Counted from the first letter of the stretch, positions 19,001-26,697 are shown. The stretch: 34,256 nucleotides of DNA from Litoribacter populi (GCF_007483685.1 NZ_VMKN01000003.1:92491-126746), one strand, 5' to 3'. Numbers and translations: made by a program. Notes: generated from the sequence alone by a model not told the origin.

Positions 19001-19188
19001 TTGACAGAAAAAGATCCATCGAGATCCGTTACGGTACCTGAGGAGGTACCTCTTACCAGAACGTTGACACCGGGGATGCCGCTCCTGTCTTCAGAGCTGA
19101 TCACCTTGCCGTTCACCATTCTGCTTTGGGCCTGGACAGTCATGCCGACCGCCAAAACCAAAAACATGAGAAGTAAAGCTTTCTTCAT
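16045..19188 (-). CDS. SusC/RagA-family TonB-linked outer-membrane transporter
   Basis: This 1047-residue protein has a signal peptide ending near TVQAQ (residue 21). A CarboxypepD_reg-like domain follows (about 25-100: GKVISSEDRSGIPGVNVLVR, GTVTDLDGSFSV, FVGFSTK). The TonB-box region is EVVVVGYGAQSKKTVTGA. The plug has the SusC signature VRGVNSLSLSSYPLIVVDGV and ILKDASATAIYGSRASNGVI. The large barrel ends ARVYTFGVNIGI. With SusD it forms an active importer for oligosaccharides, peptides or other oligomers. No polysaccharide-degrading enzyme, SusE/F protein or dedicated regulator is next to it, so it is an orphan SusCD pair. The region upstream carries an 18-bp perfect palindrome. Confidence 0.96.
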   Translation of the reverse strand: MKKALLLMFLVLAVGMTVQAQSRMVNGKVISSEDRSGIPGVNVLVRGTSSGTVTDLDGSFSVNVPQGATELTISFVGFSTKNVTIGNRDFVDVTLDPDVATLGEVVVVGYGAQSKKTVTGAISSVSGEQLLNVPVQSFDQALQGKVAGVNIVTPNGVLNNRPVIRVRGVNSLSLSSYPLIVVDGVPTYTGDLSGNSAANNPLANINPADIQSVEILKDASATAIYGSRASNGVILVTTKRGQEGASRITYDSWVGVTEPVRLFDLLNAEEYMTIKNEARRNAGQDDAFFPYLDANGNVVDTNWYNEVMRKGLGQSHNLGITGGNARTNYYFSTGYTSQEGMIKGNDFERMTGRLNIDHKVFDRFKVGATMNYTNTVNRAPNTGSLPGQGFNTSGLGRIPLISAPNVPVFLPDGSYNITPNNQLGQGNNLVQSGFVNPAPILDLNRMSSVNNHLMGSVYGDVEIIEGLNFRSTYGIDRLTVEDQTFYTSLHGDGFGSGGLAANTFRTLNRWNLQNTLNYGTSFGENIDFNFLVGNEQQYTQDERWGAQRTVIADSFFESYQGNFTTIVPTGNIQSENYLVSFFSRANFNFYNKFLVSLNARRDGYSAFAAGNKFGNFYGGSLGYIMSEESFWKNSSISRTVNYFRLRTSYGLVGNNGVGNFASSGLYGTGLYGSDPTILYSQPSNPALAWETSKKTDHGINFGALGDRIEGEITWYHNLVDGLILPVPQAPSKGVPGGVMTGSGSIDTNIGSMVNKGIEMAITYKAISRPNFKWDVSFNFSTLRNEVLSLEAEGSQILSATAGLETVNITKVGESVGSLYVVETRGVNPDNGRRIFVKRGPAGEEILVQYDHLGTRWTTLDGQPTTQPTQNADGIIMGPTIPTWFGGIDNTFRFKNFDVGVFIQYSGGNYIYNGTKAGLRDMRFWNNHRDVLDRWTPENPNGSIPRVVYTDNISNGSAFPISENVEKGDFLRVRNLSLGYTLPSHVTQRMRISNARFYGQVQNAFLLTKYSGSDPEISTNGNTPSAAGVDRNSLGQARVYTFGVNIGI

Positions 19189-19553
19189 TTAGGATGTTTG
19201 TGTTTAAGATTTAAGTATTTAAAAACAATATTGAATAAAATACCACTCATAAACAACATACCCCTTTTAACTAGTCATTATACCAATTAAAATATTGTAT
19301 TAAAAATATTCAGAAGCTTTAACTTTTAAACAATTTCACATAACCCACTTCTTTTAAAAGAAGTAGGATTTAACCTATAAATCATATAATCTCCAAAAAT
19401 GAAAAGCCGGAAGTCAAGGCGAAATAATTGAAATTTTTGAAACCGGCGAAACAGACGTTTATTTCGAATAGTCTGAAATTGTATGAAATTTCAATATATA
19501 ATTTTTTAATAAATTTTAATACCCGAATTTACCCAAAGTAAAAATACAAAAAA
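19189..19553. other. AT-rich intergenic region upstream of susC
   Basis: No gene is seen. Besides the 18-bp palindrome at 19347-19364 the region holds a weaker inverted repeat, TGAAATT (19474-19480) with AATTTCA (19487-19493). GCCGG (19406-19410) and CCGGC (19443-19447) are far apart. The susC promoter must lie here, but I cannot point to a convincing -7/-33 pair. Confidence 0.55.
19347..19364. promoter_or_regulatory. 18-bp perfect palindrome upstream of susC (candidate operator)
   Basis: ACTTCTTTTAAAAGAAGT is a perfect dyad. After one mismatch on each side it continues with CC and GG. It lies about 160 bp upstream of the susC ATG, with no T-run beyond the stem to make it a terminator. A dimeric-regulator operator is a reasonable guess; no cognate regulator is identified. 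Confidence 0.45.
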
Positions 19554-19580
19554 AGGTCTTTTGGAGCTACCAAAAGACCT
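19540..19580 (-). terminator. Strong intrinsic terminator of the Omp85-like gene
   Basis: AGGTCTTTTGG (19554-19564) pairs perfectly with CCAAAAGACCT (19570-19580) around a five-base loop. On the minus strand it is followed by TTTTTTGTATTTTTAC. It lies 24 bp after the stop codon at 19605 and closes the envelope/two-component cluster. Confidence 0.92.
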
Positions 19581-19604
19581 AATACAGTTTGTCCCGCATT
19601 TGTG

Positions 19605-21119
19605 TTAGAAAATATGCCCAAACCCAAAGAAAAACTGTCCTCCTTCACGGCTGTTTGCATAATCAAGCCTCAAAACAGTTGATTGATTCCAAGCGATTCG
19701 TCCCCCTACACCAGGAGCACCCCTCCATCGACGGAAGTTAATGTCAGAAAGGTGATCCCATACCGACCCCATGTCATAAAAAGGTGTCAAACCCAAGGCA
19801 AAATGCTGATTAAATGCATTGAAATCATAAAGTCTTGCTCGCATTTCCAAGTTTACCAAACCAACAGTTGGCGCCAAGAACCTTGCTTCTCTATACCCTC
19901 GAAGGGATCTTTCCCCTCCAAGGATAAGAATACCACCGGCTTCAGCCTGACTGGAAAGGTCCCACATTTCAATGAAGTTGATATTCGAACCAAAAATATG
20001 TCCCACAGCACCCAAACCGGCAAAAGTCAACCTACTTCGCCCATCTCTCCATCGGGCCAAGGTTTTTATGTATTGTCCCTGAAGCATAAACTTGTTGAAA
20101 CTGAAATCTGAACCCAGCCATGGTGCTGACATTTCATGGCTATATTCCAGGAAAACACCCTCGGAAGGGTCAGGCTCTAAGTCTCGGGTATCATAAATTA
20201 ACGCTCCAGCTAACATACTAGTAAAAGCATATTCTTCCTGGAAACCAGACATATTGAACCTATCCCAGGTACCATCCATCTGCTGCCGATTAAGCAATGT
20301 CTGGTTGTTAATAGCAGTCACTTCTTCACCTCCTGGCAGAAAAGCTTCTTCCGCTTCTCTTCCGGTATAATCAGTAAAGGAGGTAAAGAGCGCCTCATAG
20401 CCAAACATAAACCTCAATCTCCCTCCAAGCATCACTCTTTCCATCAAAATATTATATAGTTGCTCCCTTTGGATAAATTGATTGTAATGTGTATCAGTAG
20501 TTAATCTACCATCTGCTCCGGGCACGGCTAATGCCAAGTTGTTCTCATAATCATTTACTCGGTTGAATTGCCTAGTAGCCCCATACTGGCCTTGTGACTT
20601 GTCTGAAAATGTCAAATTGTCAAGGGAATTTCTTCCAACACCCCAATATTGAGCATTTGGATCCTCCCACACCACCGCATCAGCTCTTAACCTCCATTGG
20701 GAACCGAAAATATAAGGCACATCAAACTGAACAGCACCTCTAATCCTGCCATTTTCAAAAACGAAAAACTCTGTATTTACCCTGTAGCGATAGGGCGTAA
20801 TGTAAAAGAAGGGGTCAAACTTATCCCTGTTTTGGTACAGAAAAACATTACCCCCTACTCCAAAACCCCGAATAGGATCAAATTCAAACCTTGGAAGTCC
20901 CGTGACAAAGAAGCCTTCCTTTTTGTTCAAAACATCATCTGTAGAAAGGAATTTTTCCTCAGCTACCTCAAATGGCATCCGTATCGTATCCCGGATTATC
21001 AGTCTATCCGCATTTTGGTGGCGCAAGTGACGTTCTCTAGCTGGAGCCACTTCATCTTGGGCAAAAATCAATAAGCTATTGGACATCACCAACAGCAGCA
21101 GTGATAGTAACTTTTTCAT
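19605..21119 (-). CDS. Omp85/BamA-TamA-like outer-membrane barrel protein (surface antigen type)
   Basis: This 504-residue protein has a signal peptide ending near IFAQ. The C-terminal half looks like a 16-strand bacterial surface antigen (D15) barrel: DTRDLEPDPSEGVFLEYSH, GGERSLRGYREARF in the position of the Omp85 VRGF/Y motif, and a final strand FFFGFGHIF. No POTRA repeats are apparent between residue 25 and the barrel, so it is shorter than BamA or TamA. Such proteins insert or secrete outer-membrane components, but the role here is unknown. Four phased TTAGAA boxes lie 99-137 bp upstream, suggesting control by the neighbouring response regulator. Confidence 0.87.
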   Translation of the reverse strand: MKKLLSLLLLVMSNSLLIFAQDEVAPARERHLRHQNADRLIIRDTIRMPFEVAEEKFLSTDDVLNKKEGFFVTGLPRFEFDPIRGFGVGGNVFLYQNRDKFDPFFYITPYRYRVNTEFFVFENGRIRGAVQFDVPYIFGSQWRLRADAVVWEDPNAQYWGVGRNSLDNLTFSDKSQGQYGATRQFNRVNDYENNLALAVPGADGRLTTDTHYNQFIQREQLYNILMERVMLGGRLRFMFGYEALFTSFTDYTGREAEEAFLPGGEEVTAINNQTLLNRQQMDGTWDRFNMSGFQEEYAFTSMLAGALIYDTRDLEPDPSEGVFLEYSHEMSAPWLGSDFSFNKFMLQGQYIKTLARWRDGRSRLTFAGLGAVGHIFGSNINFIEMWDLSSQAEAGGILILGGERSLRGYREARFLAPTVGLVNLEMRARLYDFNAFNQHFALGLTPFYDMGSVWDHLSDINFRRWRGAPGVGGRIAWNQSTVLRLDYANSREGGQFFFGFGHIF

Positions 21120-21217
21120 AAACTTAAAATTCAGCAGGTATTCCTGATTAATAGATAGTTTGACACCCTCCCAAAAGAATGTCCTACAAAATTACCTGGT
21201 TAAGCTAATGAGGTACT

Positions 21218-21256
21218 TTAGAGGTTGCTTAGAAAAAAATTAGAAACCCATTAGAA
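21218..21256 (-). promoter_or_regulatory. Four 11-bp-phased TTCTAA boxes upstream of the Omp85-like gene
   Basis: On the plus strand TTAGAG begins at 21218 and TTAGAA at 21229, 21240 and 21251, each exactly 11 bp apart. The array fills the start of the gap between the kinase stop codon (21257) and the downstream gene's ATG (21119). Head-to-tail hexamers at 11-bp spacing are the usual architecture of OmpR/PhoB-family binding sites. Confidence 0.7.
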
Positions 21257-22615
21257 TTATAAAAGTGGTAACCGAACAGTGAAAACAGCACCTTGATTTT
21301 GGGGTGATTCTATTGCTATACTACCCTTATGGATTTCAACTATCCTCTTGCAAAGCGACAATCCTACACCAGTTCCTTCTGCCCTATCGGAATTGGCTCC
21401 GCGAAAAAAGGGTTCAAAAATGCGATCCATCTCCTCAAGCTGAATACCAGGTCCATTGTCATGAAAAGAAATGATCACCTCCTTTCCTTTGTTACCCACT
21501 TTGACATGGCAACTTTGATCAGCTGAAAATTTACAAGCGTTCTCCATCAGGTTTTTGAAGGTCACCAATAGCAAATAGGAATTGCCATTAACTTCCATTT
21601 CCAAGTCCTCCGTTTCATCAAAAATGAGCTGGATTTGATAATTCTTAAAGGAGCGTTTAATTTCAATATTGCTCTCCATGAGCAACTCATCCACCCGAAG
21701 TGATGACATGGTGATTTCGGAAGTTTCATAGCTGGCCTTGGCCAAATCAAGCAAATCCTGAGTGAGCTCACGCATCCTTTTGGCATCCTCCAGACTGTTT
21801 TTGACTGCCTCGAGAAGCTCTTCCTTGCTTTTTTTCTTCAGGGTAGCAATTTCCAACTCCGCCATCAAAGCTGCCAAAGGAGTCCGAAGCTCATGGGCAA
21901 TATTGGAAACGAAATTTTTCTGGGCATTGAAGGACTTTTCCAACCTGTCGAGCATATGGTTAAAACTCTGCGAAATCTCAGTTATCTCATCCTTTTCTTT
22001 CCTGGAAAGCCGCAAGTCCAAATTCGAAGCGGTGATTTTACCAATATCCTGATTAAGATTGATAAGAGGCTTTAAGGCCTTTCTGGCAAAAAAATGACTG
22101 GTAAAGTATATAACAACCAGCATAATTGCCAATATAAGCATAAGGCTATACTTCAAATTTTCCAGTTTTTGAAAGCCATAAGCATCATAGGCTGCTGCGG
22201 TAATTAGGTAGGTCTGTCCCTCATGTTCGTATCGGATGCCCACCACTTGCCAATCATCCTGCTTGAAAAAAATCTCCCCCTGACGGCTAATTCTCTCAAG
22301 CATAATTGGGGTCTCTTTTACTATATCAATCTCCACCGCATCATGATACAGCAACTCATAATCAGTAGTATAAATTGCCACCTCCTCCTGAAACAACACG
22401 TTGTAACTACTTTCATAAATAGTCTGCAAGGTCGAGGCATGGACTTTGGCCTCCAGAAGCAATTCTGCCTTGGTAATCGCTTGCAATTGGATTTTCTTAT
22501 AAAACTCCTCCTCACGGTTGTGAAGGTAGGTTAGATAGATAGCATAGGTAAACCCGCCGAGCAACACTGCCGAAAATAGCGTAAAGAGAAAGGACAGCCT
22601 GCTTTTTATCTTCAT
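21257..22615 (-). CDS. Sensor histidine kinase with periplasmic sensor and HAMP domain
   Basis: The protein is 452 residues with transmembrane helices at about 8-30 and 155-175, enclosing a 120-residue periplasmic sensor. A HAMP domain lies at about 176-228. The dimerisation domain has the phospho-acceptor H241 in IAHELRTPLAAL. The ATPase domain has N-box NLMENACKFS, G1 HDNGPGI, F-box FEPFF and G2 GTGVGLSL. All catalytic motifs are present. It overlaps the response regulator by four bases (ATGA), so the pair is translationally coupled. The signal sensed is unknown; the neighbours point to envelope state or a porin-related solute. Confidence 0.95.
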   Translation of the reverse strand: MKIKSRLSFLFTLFSAVLLGGFTYAIYLTYLHNREEEFYKKIQLQAITKAELLLEAKVHASTLQTIYESSYNVLFQEEVAIYTTDYELLYHDAVEIDIVKETPIMLERISRQGEIFFKQDDWQVVGIRYEHEGQTYLITAAAYDAYGFQKLENLKYSLMLILAIMLVVIYFTSHFFARKALKPLINLNQDIGKITASNLDLRLSRKEKDEITEISQSFNHMLDRLEKSFNAQKNFVSNIAHELRTPLAALMAELEIATLKKKSKEELLEAVKNSLEDAKRMRELTQDLLDLAKASYETSEITMSSLRVDELLMESNIEIKRSFKNYQIQLIFDETEDLEMEVNGNSYLLLVTFKNLMENACKFSADQSCHVKVGNKGKEVIISFHDNGPGIQLEEMDRIFEPFFRGANSDRAEGTGVGLSLCKRIVEIHKGSIAIESPQNQGAVFTVRLPLL

Positions 22616-23310
22616 GCGCTTTTAGTCAAAATGAAACCCATCCCTGGACGGGTGTGGATAAGTTTGGGCTCAAATGTCTTGTCTATTTTTTTACGAAGGT
22701 AATTGATATAAACATCAATGAAATTAGTCCCCGTATCGAAATCCATTCCCCAAACCTCCCGGGAAATTTCCTCTCTACTCAATACCTTTTCGGCATTCCG
22801 AACTAAATATTCCAATAGCTTATATTCTTTGGGGGTAAGCTTGACCTCTTGTTCGGCACGGTACACTTTTTTGACCCGGGTATCAATCTTGATGTCCTCA
22901 AACTCAAGTATAGGGTTATCCGCATTTAATTCACCGCTATAATCGGCTCTTTTGAGCAAGGATTTTATCCGCGCAAAAAGCTCTCGAATATCAAAAGGCT
23001 TAACTAAATAATCATCGGCCCCGGCATCAAAGCCCTCCAACTTATCATCTGTGGTCCCCAGAGCGGTTAGCATAATGATGGGCACACCAGCTTTTGTCTG
23101 CCGGATGGACTTACATAACTGCAACCCATTCATGAGGGGTAAAATAAGATCAACGATGAGGATATCAAAGGTTTTGTTTTCGAAAAGCCGGAAACCCATA
23201 TTTCCGTCAAAGGCTACTTCCACCTCCATCCCCTTTTCCTCAAGGCCTTTTTTCAACACTGTGGCTAATCGCTTATCATCCTCGACCAGTAATAGTTTAA
23301 TTTTGCCCAT
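22612..23310 (-). CDS. OmpR/PhoB-family response regulator
   Basis: This 232-residue protein has a receiver domain at about 4-115, with acidic pocket EDD (10-12), phospho-acceptor D54 in LIVDLILP, and the conserved Lys in VKPF near 106. A winged-helix DNA-binding domain follows at about 135-230 (VKLTPKEYKLLEYLVRNAEK, and NFIDVYINYLRKKID as recognition region). It should act as a transcription factor phosphorylated by the overlapping kinase. Two phased TTCTAA boxes lie 37-53 bp upstream of its own ATG, suggesting autoregulation. Similar box arrays lie upstream of two neighbouring outer-membrane protein genes. Confidence 0.96.
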   Translation of the reverse strand: MGKIKLLLVEDDKRLATVLKKGLEEKGMEVEVAFDGNMGFRLFENKTFDILIVDLILPLMNGLQLCKSIRQTKAGVPIIMLTALGTTDDKLEGFDAGADDYLVKPFDIRELFARIKSLLKRADYSGELNADNPILEFEDIKIDTRVKKVYRAEQEVKLTPKEYKLLEYLVRNAEKVLSREEISREVWGMDFDTGTNFIDVYINYLRKKIDKTFEPKLIHTRPGMGFILTKSA

Positions 23311-23346
23311 AAGGATAAAATTAAGCGAATCAATCCATACATACTA

Positions 23347-23363
23347 TTAGAAAACCCTTAGAA
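23347..23363 (-). promoter_or_regulatory. Two 11-bp-phased TTCTAA boxes upstream of the response regulator
   Basis: TTAGAA begins at 23347 and again at 23358 on the plus strand, exactly 11 bp apart. They lie 37-53 bp before the regulator's ATG. They match the boxes at 21218-21256 and 24950-24966. Confidence 0.65.
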
Positions 23364-23386
23364 TGCGGGGATTTAACTCAGAAAAG

Positions 23387-23540
23387 TAACCGCAGAGGAC
23401 GCAAAAGGGCGCAAAGAAATAGGCGGATATCACCTTTAATTTTTAGTAAAACTTGATTTAAAAGCCAGAATCCCTTTGCGCCACTTCCCCTTCTTTGCGG
23501 TTATTATTTTTTCTCTGTGACCTCTTTGCCTCTGTGGTTT
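23387..23540. repeat. CTTTGCG-type interspersed inverted repeat (copy 1)
   Basis: TAACCGCAGAGGACGCAAAA at 23387 and a following GGGCGCAAAG form one arm. CCCTTTGCGCC (23472-23482) and TTCTTTGCGGTTA (23491-23503) form the other, with a further CTCTTTGCCTCTGTGGTTTA tail to 23540. The arms are imperfectly complementary. Related copies lie at 32787-32866 and, as one half only, at 27932-27966. The element fills the gap between the porin-like gene and the regulator promoter. Confidence 0.75.
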
Positions 23541-23557
23541 ATTTTTCCTGCATTTTT

Positions 23558-24901
23558 TTAAAATATAAACCCAAATCCAAACTCAAACCTATTCCCCTCG
23601 CTCTCGCCTGTCGACAGCGGCTGCCGGTTCCAGCGAAACTGATAATTGGTCTTTAGCACCACATTTCTCCTGGGGTTGAAATTGGCACCAACGGTAAGCA
23701 CTCTCAAATCCGATTGGAAGCGTTCAAAATCCAGCAGGTCCGGATGTACGCTAGCATGAGTATTCAGGTGTTCATATCTAAAAAACAAGGGCAACATCAC
23801 CTCCTGAGGCCTATAGTAGAAAGTGGATTTGCCTTTGAGCATATCCCTGTTTCTGAAAAAAGGCATCAGATCATATCCCACTTCCAGATAATAGCCAAAA
23901 ACTTCCCGACCCAAAACTTGCCCTCCCAAAGGATCCATCTGCTCGGCAGCAGTAAGTCTATAGATTCCATCGGTATTGTTCATGCGCCCGTATGTACCCA
24001 ATAGCATAAAAGTAAAATTCTCCCATTCATTCCTTACAAAAGATGAAACCAGATAAGTCGGAGCATTAATTCTTTCGGGCATTCCTATCATGGGACTTAG
24101 CTCTTCGTTATTTCCGGCGTCTGTGTAGAGTCCGGAAACATTGATTAAGGTATTTTGGAAGCCGCTGTAAGAAATCTGGCTATTCAAGAGCATAGAGTTG
24201 AAATTAAATCTCAACTCATCATCTCGGCCCCGGCGAATCCAAGTGCCACCATTATAATTTCTGGCATTTAACCCTTGATATGCAGATAGGGACCATGACC
24301 AATCCTCCCCAATGGCCCCGTAGGTCATGATACCCAAATCAATCCACTGGCTGGGAATGATGATCCTTTCCACATCTGGTCGGTTGACGGAGAAAAACTG
24401 AATCGGTTCGTCGTGATTGTTCACATATCCTATCTGCACCTGATGGGTTCCCACCCGCACATTAAAGCGGGGGTCAAGCAGAAAATCAGCAAAGACTTCT
24501 ACGAACAGCTCAGTGTCCGACTCTATTCCTTGGTCGCGGAAATATTCAAAAAACAGCTCCCCATACAACACCAACCAGGGTTTGGGTTTATATGCCAAGT
24601 AACTCACAAACCTATATAGACTGGTCATGTAAAGCTCAATATCCTCACTCCCACGATCTTTAGGCCCATCATAATGAATAAAGGCTGCCTCCCCAAACCC
24701 CGAAAAAGCAAACTTCCTGTCCGTGAAATATATCTTGGATGCCGCTATAGGAAGGCCTGTCTGAGTTTGATAGGTCAAAGAGTCTATTACCCTCCAATCT
24801 TTCCGCCGTATGGTGTCCTCATGGGAAGGGTGTGTTTGGGCAATTAACTCTGTTGCTCCTAGAAGAAAAATCAATAATGAAATGTAAAAATGTTTTCTCA
24901 T
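23558..24901 (-). CDS. Porin-like outer-membrane beta-barrel protein (paralogue B)
   Basis: This 447-residue protein has a signal peptide ending near ELIAQ (residue 22). It is paralogous to 9289-10644: LPIAASKIYF, FSGFGEAAFIHYDGPKD, VQIGYVNNHDEPIQFFSVNR, LTVGANFNPRRNVVLKTNYQ and the identical ending EFGFGFIF. It should form a passive pore or ligand-binding barrel in the outer membrane; the solute is unknown. Unlike paralogue A it sits directly before the two-component system and carries a phased box pair 49-65 bp upstream, so its expression is likely tied to that system. Confidence 0.86.
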   Translation of the reverse strand: MRKHFYISLLIFLLGATELIAQTHPSHEDTIRRKDWRVIDSLTYQTQTGLPIAASKIYFTDRKFAFSGFGEAAFIHYDGPKDRGSEDIELYMTSLYRFVSYLAYKPKPWLVLYGELFFEYFRDQGIESDTELFVEVFADFLLDPRFNVRVGTHQVQIGYVNNHDEPIQFFSVNRPDVERIIIPSQWIDLGIMTYGAIGEDWSWSLSAYQGLNARNYNGGTWIRRGRDDELRFNFNSMLLNSQISYSGFQNTLINVSGLYTDAGNNEELSPMIGMPERINAPTYLVSSFVRNEWENFTFMLLGTYGRMNNTDGIYRLTAAEQMDPLGGQVLGREVFGYYLEVGYDLMPFFRNRDMLKGKSTFYYRPQEVMLPLFFRYEHLNTHASVHPDLLDFERFQSDLRVLTVGANFNPRRNVVLKTNYQFRWNRQPLSTGESEGNRFEFGFGFIF

Positions 24902-24949
24902 AATCCTTGATCAATTATGTAGATAACCAACCTTAATTAGGCCTAGTTA

Positions 24950-24966
24950 TTAAAAACCTATTAGAA
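24950..24966 (-). promoter_or_regulatory. Phased TTCTAA-type box pair upstream of porin-like gene B
   Basis: TTAAAA begins at 24950 and TTAGAA at 24961 on the plus strand, 11 bp apart, one of the two with a single mismatch. They lie 49-65 bp before the ATG at 24901 and 6 bp after the stop of the preceding lipoprotein gene. Confidence 0.55.
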
Positions 24967-24972
24967 TTTACT

Positions 24973-25887
24973 CTATAAATTCAGCAAATACCTATTGAAC
25001 TTTAGTAGATCTTGCTTCATCAGAGTTATCTGCGCGCCAAGCTGGTCCAACAAATCAGCTCTACTTTTTAGCATATCGACATTATATACCCCACCACTAC
25101 TAAACAAAATTTCAAGTTCATCCTCGGGCAGATCGTTGTATTCCTCCCATCTTTTCAAGAGCTTATCTCTGAGCGTATCCTCCTGCTCTGGTGGAGTAGA
25201 TTGGAAATAGTACCATACAGAGGACGGAAAAACACCCACACTGTTATCCTTGTCAACAATCATTCTCAACACATTGTTGGGGTGCTCGACTTCAGTCTTC
25301 TTTTCCATACGAAGGATTTTCAGTCCAAGGTATACCTCGGTAAGTCCTCCGGCGATACCCACTAGCTCAATTTTGGTGTCACTCCCCCCGGCAAAAAGGA
25401 TCACCCCCATCACTATAGAGGCTGTCGCACCCGTAATAATAGAAGCGACTGTTAGGTTTCTTTCGCGCTTTCTTACTTTTTTATCCAAAAAATCAGCCAG
25501 TTGATCCGCTTTTTCCTCTTCGCAATCCAGCCCACCAGCTATGGCCGAAACCTCTAGGCTGGTCACATTGACTTTTCTCAGGATTCTTTGAAGGGCAAGT
25601 TCATAATCTTCATCCTTTTCCTTGTCTGCGTAGGAAACCAATTGTTCCAACTCCTCCACTCCATTGGTGACGACCGCCATCCTGTAAATACTTTCATCTA
25701 GTTCGGCGGCCCATTCAGGCTTTATTTCACCTTTGAAATCTAGATGATAATCAGCCTGATTGTCATCAATAAGAATCTGTAAGCACTCTTCCTGAAAAGG
25801 AAGATCAGATTCTACCATCCGCGGCCCTGAAGCACAGCTGCTGAGCAAAATCTGAAAGATTAAAAAGTAGGAAACAAGTCTAATCAT
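24973..25887 (-). CDS. Uncharacterised 304-aa lipoprotein (paralogue 1), downstream of uppP
   Basis: The lipobox is LSSC with the cysteine at residue 18. The N-terminal half is helical and charged. At about 112-140 is the block EVSAIAGGLDCEEEKADQLA. Two hydrophobic Gly/Ala-rich segments follow at about 148-170 and 175-195, which look like a membrane hairpin. The C-terminal half contains EVEHPNN, DKDNSVGVFPSSVWYYF and LKSRADLLDQLGAQITLMKQ. I do not recognise the family. An equal-length paralogue lies at 26850-27764, on the other side of uppP. It follows uppP by 18 bp, so the two are probably cotranscribed. Confidence 0.78.
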   Translation of the reverse strand: MIRLVSYFLIFQILLSSCASGPRMVESDLPFQEECLQILIDDNQADYHLDFKGEIKPEWAAELDESIYRMAVVTNGVEELEQLVSYADKEKDEDYELALQRILRKVNVTSLEVSAIAGGLDCEEEKADQLADFLDKKVRKRERNLTVASIITGATASIVMGVILFAGGSDTKIELVGIAGGLTEVYLGLKILRMEKKTEVEHPNNVLRMIVDKDNSVGVFPSSVWYYFQSTPPEQEDTLRDKLLKRWEEYNDLPEDELEILFSSGGVYNVDMLKSRADLLDQLGAQITLMKQDLLKFNRYLLNL

Positions 25888-25905
25888 ATAGACTTAATTC
25901 AAATC

Positions 25906-26697
25906 TTAAAGAAATGTTATGATAGCAATAATTCCAACAACTAATAAGTAAGCAGCGAAATAGATCAACTTCCCTCTCTTGACAATATTAATCATCCACA
26001 CGCAGGAAATCCAGCCGGAAATGAAGGCGGCCACAAACCCCGTAATGACAGCTGCGCCTGAAATACTTCCGGTAATAGTGGGGTCTTGAAAGTACTTGAT
26101 AAACTTAAGTAAAGAGGCACCGACCAAAGGCATAAGAATCATTAAAAAGGAAAATCTCGTGGCTTTGTACTTATCCACTCCGATCAACAAAGCTGTAGCA
26201 ATGGTACTCCCAGATCTCGATATTCCAGGCAACAATGCAATAGCCTGAGCACAACCTATCAAAAGAGCCTTTCCATAGGTAACGTCAGTGCCTTTTCCTT
26301 TGCTGAAATGGGTCATTGCCAGCAATAACGCGGTCAGTAAAAACATGAAACCGATAAATAGCACCCTTCCGGCAAACACCTCCTCAATATAATCTTCCAA
26401 AGTGAAGCCTATTATGGCTAATGGAATAGCTGATAAAACCAATTTAGCCACATAAGACTTGCTTTCCGACCACTCAGTAGTGAATATGCCCTTAAACAAA
26501 TCTGCTATATCCTTTCGAAATACGATAATGGTACTTAGGGTAGTTCCTGCATGGACAATTAATTGAAAAATTAAGTTGTCAGCTGGCTCGACATTGAGTA
26601 AATAAGTCCCGATTTCTAAATGTCCACTACTGCTGATAGGTAAAAATTCAGTAAATCCTTGGATCAAACCCAGGATGAAAGCTTCTAATATTCCCAT
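25906..26697 (-). CDS. uppP: Undecaprenyl-diphosphatase UppP (BacA family)
   Basis: This 263-residue inner-membrane enzyme dephosphorylates undecaprenyl pyrophosphate to recycle the lipid carrier for peptidoglycan and other envelope polymers. Both signature motifs are intact: QGFTEFLPISSSGHL at residues 13-27 (with E17 and H26) and LPGISRSGSTIATAL near 155-168. About eight transmembrane segments are visible, and the length matches the family. It is flanked by two paralogous unknown lipoproteins on the same strand, with an 18-bp gap to the downstream one. Confidence 0.97.
   Translation of the reverse strand: MGILEAFILGLIQGFTEFLPISSSGHLEIGTYLLNVEPADNLIFQLIVHAGTTLSTIIVFRKDIADLFKGIFTTEWSESKSYVAKLVLSAIPLAIIGFTLEDYIEEVFAGRVLFIGFMFLLTALLLAMTHFSKGKGTDVTYGKALLIGCAQAIALLPGISRSGSTIATALLIGVDKYKATRFSFLMILMPLVGASLLKFIKYFQDPTITGSISGAAVITGFVAAFISGWISCVWMINIVKRGKLIYFAAYLLVVGIIAIITFL

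Noticed and set aside
14589-19188. A complete polysaccharide utilisation locus
   Set aside because: Only susC and susD are present; no glycoside hydrolase, SusE/F or regulator is adjacent. The GH16 gene is about 12 kb away with other operons between.
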